From Neochlamydia sp. S13 (lineage in GTDB: Bacteria; Chlamydiota; Chlamydiia; Chlamydiales; Parachlamydiaceae), in the NCBI RefSeq assembly GCF_000648235.2, contig NZ_AP017977.1:1922001-1986000 (forward strand): 64,000 nucleotides of DNA. The letters run 5' to 3'. A program made the translations under genes and the position numbers. Below are positions 19,314-26,522 of this stretch, in pieces; the stretch's first letter is position 1; each line of letters opens with the position of its first letter. The notes beneath the pieces were generated by a model. The model worked only from the letters and a program-made list of their open reading frames with translations. It searched no databases and was not told where the DNA came from.

Positions 19314-19850
19314 TTAAGGTTTAACTTGCTGGGCAATCTTAATGATTTCTTCTAATATTTGATTAAAAGTAGTTTCTCCTCTAGCAACTCTTTCTAAAGT
19401 AGAGTTAAAAAGCTCTAGCGTGAGCATGATTAAACCAACGATAGAAAAGTAAAGGTTTTTATTGAAATCTCTTTCTCCGTAGAGCAGGATATAACGATAA
19501 TTAAGTGTTAGATTTATCTCATCCATTTCAAATCCCGGAAGTTCAATCAAACGATTTAAATAACAAATTAGGCTACTCACTTGAGTAGAAGCTTGGGGGT
19601 GAATGTTGAAAGGAAAAACAGCGTGAAATTGAATGCGGTAAAAGGGATTGTCTGAAGAGTCAAGCCCTTGCATCAACTCTTGTTTTATAGCAGTTACCTC
19701 TAAAATTTTTTCCCGTTCTTTATCATCTACTCCTAGAAAAAGGAGAAGACGTGGATAGAAAGTTTGATCGGTAGCTTCTATGTAAGAGCAGTCAAATTTT
19801 TCGTCCATCAAAGCTTGTTGGAATTGTTTTAGAAATTTTTCTTCTGTCAT
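19314..19850 (-). CDS. Hypothetical protein, third gene of putative T3S effector operon
   Basis: The 178-residue protein is mixed alpha/beta with no signal peptide. A mildly hydrophobic stretch (YFSIVGLIMLTLELF) lies near residue 140. I do not recognise the family. Its ATG overlaps the stop of the upstream 739-aa gene (ATGA-type overlap), so it is translationally coupled to a membrane protein that itself follows a chaperone-like gene. By position it could be a second chaperone or partner of that protein; this is inference only. Confidence 0.7.
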   Translation of the reverse strand: MTEEKFLKQFQQALMDEKFDCSYIEATDQTFYPRLLLFLGVDDKEREKILEVTAIKQELMQGLDSSDNPFYRIQFHAVFPFNIHPQASTQVSSLICYLNRLIELPGFEMDEINLTLNYRYILLYGERDFNKNLYFSIVGLIMLTLELFNSTLERVARGETTFNQILEEIIKIAQQVKP

Positions 19851-22066
19851 TGTGTTTGCTCTTTTAAATAGTTAATGTATTTTTTAGCCTTAAAATTATT
19901 AAGCTGTTGCTTCATTAACGCTAGCAGTTCTGTATCATCCATTTTAAAAAAGTCTTTTAGCTTATCCATCAAAGCATTCTTATCCACTTGATCTGACCTC
20001 TTTTTAAGGGCTTGATAATCTATTCCCATTTTTTCTTTTAATATCTTTTGAGTTTCTTCGTCAAACTCGAAAGAAGAATTAGGCTCTAAAATTTTCTCCA
20101 TAATAATCAAAGGCACATTCATCGCTTTCTTTTCAGCTTGGGTAATTAAGCCATTGGCTGTAGCAAAATCTGCACTGCCAGCCTCCTTCAAACGATTCTG
20201 CAATCGCGTAATTTTTCCTTCTTTTCCTATCCAGGATTCCACCTTCCGCTTTAATCGCTCTTGTTTTTGGCTTTCTTTTTCTAGCATTTTAAGCTGCCTT
20301 TCATGCTTTCTATCCAATTCCTCCATCATTTTTTCCAGTTGCGTTTGCTCCCCATAGCTTTCTAGCTCATCGATTTTCTTTTTCGTTTCTTTGTGTAATT
20401 TTTCAAGAGTTTTCCTTAACTCAATCGGATAAGCAGCAGCCTCCAATGTCTTTTGCTGCTCCAATAAGCCTGCCAATTGCTCATATCTGGCACTTGTAAT
20501 TTTTAGCGTGTGTATGCGTTCTTCTTGCTTATTTAATTGCCAAGAACGGATTTTAGCAGGAAGCTGAAATACTTCAAGACGCACCCCCACTCCCTGTATC
20601 ACACATTTGAAAAGATGAGGTTTATATCTATAAAAGAAATAAAGCCCTATACCCATTATTGCTATTCCTAAAACAAAAAAGCCTAAGCCAGGCAGAGCCA
20701 TACTTGAGGAAGCTAAAGCAATCACGCCAGTAAGGGCTAGAACTTGTAAGGTAATCGCTAGAGTGGTGGAAAGACAAGCAAGTATAAGTTCTAGATTTGA
20801 GGATATAAGCTTAAAAGTAAAAAACTTCTTTTCACTTCTGACTTTTAATTCTGCTAGCGTTTGCAAACTATTTCTCGTCATGACATTGATGGTATCTTCG
20901 GTTTGATCAATATCTTCTATAAAGTTTTGGAGCAAGAAAGCTCTAAATGAAGGCTCGGTAATTTTTTTTTCAAAAGTTTCTTTATCTATAATCCCTTGCG
21001 TTTCGCACTCCATGCCCTTCTCTTCTAAATTATCTTTAATTTCTTCAAAAGAAAAAGTCTGAAATTTACGCAAAATTAGACGCTCTTCACGTTTAGCTAA
21101 AAGATCTTGCGCTTGCTGAAAAGTCCTAGGATCTTTGGTAAGCTCAAGCATCCAAATCTCATGAGTGGCTCTAGCTTTTTGAGCTTGCCATACACCAATC
21201 GTTTTCATCGTTATATCTAAGAAAGATAAGGTCCAACCTAAGGCTGTTTTTCCAGCAGGAATCGCCAGCTTTAATGCACTTAAAACCAAGCTAGTACTTT
21301 TGGCGGCTATAAAACTCGCTGAGAGAGTAAAGTTAATAACTTTATTTTTTAATTCCCGTTTTTGGGCACTAATAAACTTGCGGAGAATACTAATGGAGTC
21401 TTTAAGTTTTTCATCTTGCGGATGATGTTTAAATTCTTCCACTTTCTGCTTTAAGAGTTTTTTTGCCTGCTGATACTGAAGGCCTTGCACAATCAAAACA
21501 GCGCCTTTCCCGATAATTTCCACGCCCCGCAAAACCGTTCGTATAATTGACACGGGCAAGATAACGTTTCCTACTATTTCTCCTAATTTTGGAGGAATGC
21601 CTATAACGGGTGCTATATGGCCATAGGGTTCAAGAGCTAATTTATGCAGCTTATCAGGTGCCCATTGAGTTGCTTTATAAGCATTTCCTAAATGCCCTTC
21701 AATCTTTTTTCGCTTCTCAGTTTTCTTAATAAAACTATCTAAAGCATACACGTTTTCCTGCTCGGCAAACGTTGTTATAGGTTCTGATTCAAGCAATAAA
21801 AGGGTTTCTACATTCTCTAATTCCTGTTCGACTTGGGCTATTATTACTTCGGGTTCTGCCCTAAAAGGCTCCTCTTCATTTAAAACCTCTACTCGATTGA
21901 TCACTAGGGTAAAGTCAGAAGGTTCTATTCTCTCAATAGAGCTAGAAGGAATGGCAGAATTATGCTTATCTGTTCTAGAAACTTGAGGCTCATCTGCCAA
22001 AGGGACGGTAGTTGGCAGGGAAGAAGACTTTAGAGCTTGCTGGGAACGTATAAGAGGAGGCTGCAT
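19847..22066 (-). CDS. Putative type III secreted membrane protein
   Basis: The 739-residue protein starts with a Ser/Pro/Thr-rich, probably disordered stretch (MQPPLIRSQQALKSSSLPTT), as in many T3S substrates. Hydrophobic segments lie at about 160-195 and 250-285. A clear pair of membrane helices lies at about 425-477 (for example LGFFVLGIAIMGIGLYFFY). A Lys/Glu-rich coiled coil follows at about 540-620. There is no Sec signal peptide. The gene lies 9 bp after a CesT-like chaperone gene and overlaps the next gene by 4 bp. A translocator or Inc-like effector is possible; no named family was recognised. Confidence 0.72.
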   Translation of the reverse strand: MQPPLIRSQQALKSSSLPTTVPLADEPQVSRTDKHNSAIPSSSIERIEPSDFTLVINRVEVLNEEEPFRAEPEVIIAQVEQELENVETLLLLESEPITTFAEQENVYALDSFIKKTEKRKKIEGHLGNAYKATQWAPDKLHKLALEPYGHIAPVIGIPPKLGEIVGNVILPVSIIRTVLRGVEIIGKGAVLIVQGLQYQQAKKLLKQKVEEFKHHPQDEKLKDSISILRKFISAQKRELKNKVINFTLSASFIAAKSTSLVLSALKLAIPAGKTALGWTLSFLDITMKTIGVWQAQKARATHEIWMLELTKDPRTFQQAQDLLAKREERLILRKFQTFSFEEIKDNLEEKGMECETQGIIDKETFEKKITEPSFRAFLLQNFIEDIDQTEDTINVMTRNSLQTLAELKVRSEKKFFTFKLISSNLELILACLSTTLAITLQVLALTGVIALASSSMALPGLGFFVLGIAIMGIGLYFFYRYKPHLFKCVIQGVGVRLEVFQLPAKIRSWQLNKQEERIHTLKITSARYEQLAGLLEQQKTLEAAAYPIELRKTLEKLHKETKKKIDELESYGEQTQLEKMMEELDRKHERQLKMLEKESQKQERLKRKVESWIGKEGKITRLQNRLKEAGSADFATANGLITQAEKKAMNVPLIIMEKILEPNSSFEFDEETQKILKEKMGIDYQALKKRSDQVDKNALMDKLKDFFKMDDTELLALMKQQLNNFKAKKYINYLKEQTQ

Positions 22067-22075
22067 GATTAATCC

Positions 22076-22546
22076 TTATGCATAAAAGATTTTTTTACTA
22101 TGATGGAAAGTAGGTCGAAGCTCTACCACTGCTTTTTTATCACTATCTTGTGAAGCAAAAGCTTTTAATTTAGTTATCCAATAGAATAAATATTTCACAA
22201 ATTGATTAAACCTTTGAATGAATTGAGGATAATTCAACTCATTTTTATCAAAATATTCAAATAGAACTAGAGAGCGCGTTTGTTCTACATACCCTAAGCT
22301 TGCTCGTCCTGTTTCTCTGCCGAAAAGATTGCCTTTTAAAGCCATTAAGCTTACCTCCCCTTCTTTTTCTAAGGGAAGACTACCTACGCTAGAATAGAGA
22401 TAAAACCCCTCCTGATCGAGAGATTTCTCAAATGTGATAAGATAATGACCATTCATTAAAAGCGTGCAAAGTCCTGAGCTATCAAGCTGAAGTCTACCTA
22501 ATTGTTTAGATCTCCCATATTCAAGCAGCAGATCTTCTAACTCCAT
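22076..22546 (-). CDS. Type III secretion chaperone-like protein (CesT family fold)
   Basis: The 156-residue protein has the class I T3S chaperone pattern: an N-terminal helix (LEDLLLEYGRSKQLG), strands with GLCTLLMNGHYLITFEK, YLYSSVGSLP, LMALKGNLFGRETGRASLG and LVLFEYF, and a long C-terminal helix. Members of this fold dimerise and hold the N-terminus of an effector before secretion. A strong AAGGAAGG site precedes the ATG. It is the first gene of a compact operon with the large membrane protein downstream, the usual chaperone-substrate order. The C-terminal extension (about 110-156) is longer than usual. The client assignment is inferred from position. Confidence 0.72.
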   Translation of the reverse strand: MELEDLLLEYGRSKQLGRLQLDSSGLCTLLMNGHYLITFEKSLDQEGFYLYSSVGSLPLEKEGEVSLMALKGNLFGRETGRASLGYVEQTRSLVLFEYFDKNELNYPQFIQRFNQFVKYLFYWITKLKAFASQDSDKKAVVELRPTFHHSKKIFYA

Positions 22547-22583
22547 ACCCTTCCTTAATAAAAATATTATTAATTCAATTTTT

Positions 22584-22613
22584 ATTATAACAAATAATAA
22601 TTATTAAATTCAA
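22584..22613 (-). promoter_or_regulatory. Promoter of putative T3S chaperone/effector operon
   Basis: On the minus strand, TTGAAT (22608-22613), an 18-base spacer and TATAAT (22584-22589), about 38 bases from the ATG. It sits in a strikingly A+T-rich tract (22556-22680). Confidence 0.55.
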
Positions 22614-23291
22614 TTAATTACAATATTAATTAAACAATAATAACAAATGTTATCCACTTATTAATATTTACATATATATAAGCAATGAGGTTTTTTTGAT
22701 CATTCTTGAGAAGTAAAATATTTGTAATTACTCAGATATTCGTTTGGTAGGCAAATAAAACTTTGAGCAAATTATAGATTTGCTAAAGATGATGATAGAT
22801 GTAGAGGAAAGAGATAATACAAGTGGCAAGCCTTGGAAGAGTCTTTAACAACACTTGCAGAATTTGCCCGCCTTGTTTTCTTGCTGGAGAGTAGCTCAAG
22901 TATTCGACAAGTAATAAACTCTTATTCCAAGTGAACTTAAGAGCATCTAGGGATTTTCCTGTTTGGCTTTTTTGCACTCTTTAGATCTTGTCTGGCTTAG
23001 TTATGAGCGAATGCGGATAAAGCAGGGACGATGCTATATTTATGGAAGATTAAAAATAATGAACTTTATCTTCAATGGAGAATTCCCCAGAAACTAGAAT
23101 CCATAGACACTCATATTCATGCAGCGATAGATTTAAGTGAACAAAATAAACTCCTGCTTATGCAATTTGGTGCAAAAGGTTAGATTGTCTGCTAAAAGTT
23201 TCTTCCCACATAAGACCTTGAAATTGTATGATATAGGTTGAGGCAGTCGATCATAAACTAACTTTAGCATTAAACTAAGGAGGTTTTTCTT
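22614..23291. other. Intergenic region, no gene recognised
   Basis: A+T-rich start, then about 500 bp without an intact gene. Plus-strand fragments such as IRQVINSYS (about 22895) and LYLWKIKNNELYLQW (about 23033) might be transposase debris, but the support is too weak to name. The AAGGAGG ribosome binding site of the next gene ends just before 23292. Confidence 0.4.
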
Positions 23292-26200
23292 ATGCAAGTA
23301 GATTCCAACAACTCTGCAGCTCTTACATCCCAAGATCTTTCTACCACCGACTATGTGGGTAGCCATATCCTGCAAAAATGGCAATGGGGGGAAAATAAAG
23401 AAAATAAAGTGTCATTAAAAGTAGATGCAGAACATACAGATATTATAGGCACTAAAGTTATCTTTGGGAACCATCCTGAAGGCAAAAAAAAATATGAAGC
23501 GACATCAGAATTTACCATTAAAGCAAAGACAGCAGCACCTTTATTAATCGAATCCCCTGAAAGCTTTAAATTATTGGCCATAAACAGTGGAACAGATGGT
23601 CGCTTTAACGTCAAATTTTTACTTAAAGATAAAGTTTTCTTTAGCACTCGAGCTCCCACAATCTCTAATCCCCCTCCCTTGTTACCCGCACCTGAAATAA
23701 TTACTAGAGGCCTCTCTTCATCGTTTGAGCCCTTATCACCCTCGATTATTGTGGTGCCCCCGCAATATGTCAATACCCCTCCTCTTCAGCCCTTTGATTT
23801 TTATTCATTCAATAATGCAAGAGATTTAGCGTTAGCTTATCTAAAGGGATATGAGCATCCTTTAATTCCTCGAATTATCCAGCATATGGTCGATAGCTTC
23901 CAAGAATTAACAAATCCTCGCGGCGATTTTGTCGAAGAAATCATGGTTATTATTGAATTACTTGAACCCAATCAAAGGAATAGCATCCTTGAGAGGCTCG
24001 TACAAAATGTTGATGAAGAGATTATTAAGACACCTCTATTCCTTGAAGCTCTAACAAGTTTTTTCCAAAATTTTCAGAGAAGCGCTTACAGGAAAGCAAT
24101 TGCTGAAAGCAGAGATAGTGAGGCGTTAGAGAAAAAATTAAATTCTCATCCTTTTTCTACTCTAGAAGCTGATCATTTTATTAAGATTATGAATATGTTA
24201 CTACACAGGCTTGAGGAAACTTCTTTAGCTACCTCTATAGCTAATAACGCAGATATATTAGTCACTCAATTAGAAGCTTTTAGCTCTCTTTTAGAAATTA
24301 TGGAAATGACAGCAATACGGAATTTAGAGGAAAAAGATAGGGAAAAATTTCCTCACACTGTAGATCGTTATAGAAGGCATAGTAACTTAAGTGTGGCTTT
24401 CTTTGCAGAATATAGCACACAAATATTTAGATGCATTTCCCAGCAAACTAGCATATCCCCCTTTCTTCAAAGGGTAAATAAAATTTTAAATAATTTCAAA
24501 GCTCTTGCTAACCAAAATCCCAGTGAAACGGGTATGATAGATAAGTTTTTAAAAATTTTTGAGGTCCAAGAAGAAAACTCCTGGTACATTCAACTATTTA
24601 TCTTAAGATATCTCTTCATGCAAGAGGATGTTTCATTTCTAACTGCATTTAAAGCCTATCTAGATACGGCTCTAAAAGAAAGAACCGATGATGTCATACA
24701 GCTAGCTTTACCTACCCACCATCCCTTCTTTCTAAAAGGATTGGTTGAGATCCTTCGTCAAATCCTTATTCATTATGCTTCTATAGAGCCAGAAGCAGGG
24801 AAGACTGCCATTCTCTTTTTACAGCAAATCTGTGGGGATAATTTTCCTGATAAACCTGATAAACAAGCCCCCCTCAAATTAAGAATGGATACCTTAATTG
24901 ACATAGAATCATCTATTAAGCTACAAGAGCTTTATAGAAAACAACTTCGTGAAGAGATTATTGATTTCCTAAAGAAGTGTGCCGTCACCCACCCTGTCTA
25001 TGCAATGCGACAAATAGCACAAGCAAGCCTTATATGCGAGCTTGAACCTAGCTTTAATCCAAATACAATGCCCTCTTCTGTGCCCAATAAGTTAAATCAG
25101 TTTCCTCATGATTTATTTAATGAAGCAGTCAGAAAAGTGGCTCCTTGGTTCAAAGGTTTTCAAGATATTAAAGCTAATACCCAAAATGATATCCAGTTGA
25201 AGCAAGACGAAAGCTATTATCTTCCTGTAGAAGCTAAAAAATCCTTATTTCGTAAGCCAAAAGAGTTAGCTAAAAAGATTGATAAATTTCTCCATAAACC
25301 CACGGATAAAGTTTTGCTTATCGAAGGAGCGATGGGATCGGGCAAATCTCTTTCGATTCGTAAGTTTGCGTGGGATTGTTGGAAAGAGGATCCTTCGCAG
25401 TATTATGTTCCTATTGTTGTCTCTCTACCCTCTTTAAAAGACCCTCACCAAATGGTGAGAGAAACCTTGAAAGAGCACCATTTGCAAGATCATGAATTAG
25501 AACTCAGAAAGATGAACATCCTATGGATATGCGATGCTTACGATGAATTAAAAATTGGTGCTAAAAGCAATCTTTATCAAATTAATAGGTTTAATCAATG
25601 GAGCCAATCAAAAGTTATATTTACCTGCCGAAGTGGTTATCTAGATAAAACAGATAAAGCAAATTTTTGGCCTTTCCCTGGAGATGATAGAGGATTAAAA
25701 GAACTCCAAATTGTTCCATTTACGAAAGATAAAAGAGATGCTTATTTGGAGCAGTACTTAAAAGTGTGTCGCGAAGAAGGACATCCTAGCCTATGGGACC
25801 AAGATGACTACGTAAAATATTTAGATGACCATCCCCAGCTAGTTGAAATTATAGAACAACCCCTCTTTCTCAGAATTATGGCAGACACCCTACCTCATAT
25901 TGTCAACCTTCATAAGAAAACAAAAAAAGATCCGGAAATCGATTTTACAGAAAATATGTTTTTAGCTGCTAGCTTTTGTAGAATTATTTTGCGTGAAGAA
26001 GAGAAGCTTAGAAGGACTCGTCGCCCTGCTCATGAGTCACTTGAATGGTTACCCAGTAGAGTAGAGTATCTATCTTATTATATCAATGTCGCTCGTGGCA
26101 TGCAGGCCTATGCATGGAAAGCTCATCCAGAACTCAGATATACTGATAAGAATAGGGACCAAACCTTCTTTTCTCTGGAGGATCCTATGGTTAATCAATC

Positions 26201-26465
26201 CTTAAGCGATGTAACGGATGGCCAGCTCAATGAATCACTTGCTTACTTATTTTCAGCTGGCAGACAAGAAAAGAAAGCAGAACAATTTCGTCGCTGTGGC
26301 CTTTTAATCGAAATTAATAAAAAATGGGGTTTTAGACATGAAAGCTTTTACAAATTTTTTATTTATTTGGACACTACTCAAGGAGATAGAGAACAAGTTG
26401 CCAGCCAACTTTCTGAAGATAAATTTGATTTCGGCTCAACTTTACAGCTAGCCAGAGTGCTGTAA
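23292..26465 (+). CDS. NACHT-domain NTPase (STAND), stand-alone
   Basis: The protein has 1057 residues. Residues about 25-120 may be a beta-rich N-terminal domain distantly like that of the two WD40 proteins nearby. Residues about 170-640 are helical and unassigned. The NACHT NTPase core begins near 660: Walker A GAMGSGKS (G679-S686), Walker B ILWICDAYDEL (D748), sensor-like KVIFTCRSGYL. It ends with helical sequence and no repeat sensor domain. NACHT proteins are STAND ATPases used as switches in immunity-like conflict systems. AAGGAGG lies before the ATG. It is convergent with a WD40 protein gene 57 bp away, and a second NACHT gene begins 4.5 kb downstream. Confidence 0.85.
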   Translation: MQVDSNNSAALTSQDLSTTDYVGSHILQKWQWGENKENKVSLKVDAEHTDIIGTKVIFGNHPEGKKKYEATSEFTIKAKTAAPLLIESPESFKLLAINSGTDGRFNVKFLLKDKVFFSTRAPTISNPPPLLPAPEIITRGLSSSFEPLSPSIIVVPPQYVNTPPLQPFDFYSFNNARDLALAYLKGYEHPLIPRIIQHMVDSFQELTNPRGDFVEEIMVIIELLEPNQRNSILERLVQNVDEEIIKTPLFLEALTSFFQNFQRSAYRKAIAESRDSEALEKKLNSHPFSTLEADHFIKIMNMLLHRLEETSLATSIANNADILVTQLEAFSSLLEIMEMTAIRNLEEKDREKFPHTVDRYRRHSNLSVAFFAEYSTQIFRCISQQTSISPFLQRVNKILNNFKALANQNPSETGMIDKFLKIFEVQEENSWYIQLFILRYLFMQEDVSFLTAFKAYLDTALKERTDDVIQLALPTHHPFFLKGLVEILRQILIHYASIEPEAGKTAILFLQQICGDNFPDKPDKQAPLKLRMDTLIDIESSIKLQELYRKQLREEIIDFLKKCAVTHPVYAMRQIAQASLICELEPSFNPNTMPSSVPNKLNQFPHDLFNEAVRKVAPWFKGFQDIKANTQNDIQLKQDESYYLPVEAKKSLFRKPKELAKKIDKFLHKPTDKVLLIEGAMGSGKSLSIRKFAWDCWKEDPSQYYVPIVVSLPSLKDPHQMVRETLKEHHLQDHELELRKMNILWICDAYDELKIGAKSNLYQINRFNQWSQSKVIFTCRSGYLDKTDKANFWPFPGDDRGLKELQIVPFTKDKRDAYLEQYLKVCREEGHPSLWDQDDYVKYLDDHPQLVEIIEQPLFLRIMADTLPHIVNLHKKTKKDPEIDFTENMFLAASFCRIILREEEKLRRTRRPAHESLEWLPSRVEYLSYYINVARGMQAYAWKAHPELRYTDKNRDQTFFSLEDPMVNQSLSDVTDGQLNESLAYLFSAGRQEKKAEQFRRCGLLIEINKKWGFRHESFYKFFIYLDTTQGDREQVASQLSEDKFDFGSTLQLARVL

Positions 26466-26477
26466 CAACAGCACTCT
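26454..26477. terminator. Perfect hairpin spanning the stop codon of the NACHT gene
   Basis: The arms AGAGTGCTG (26454-26462) and CAGCACTCT (26469-26477) pair perfectly. The TAA stop lies in the six-base loop TAACAA. A short T-run follows at about 26492. A second perfect 8-bp A/T hairpin lies at 26504-26523, at the end of the convergent gene. Together they probably separate two convergent transcripts. Confidence 0.6.
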
Positions 26478-26522
26478 AGTAGAAAGAGGGATTTTTCTAA
26501 ATGAAGAAAATTTAGATTTTCT

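Noticed and set aside
22783-23180. Possible IS256-like transposase debris (IRQVINSYS, LYLWKIKNNELYLQW)
   Set aside because: Matches are short, in several frames and without a catalytic motif; not enough to call a remnant.
23133-23384. 83-codon minus-strand frame
   Set aside because: It overlaps the start of the NACHT gene, which has a strong AAGGAGG site; no family match.
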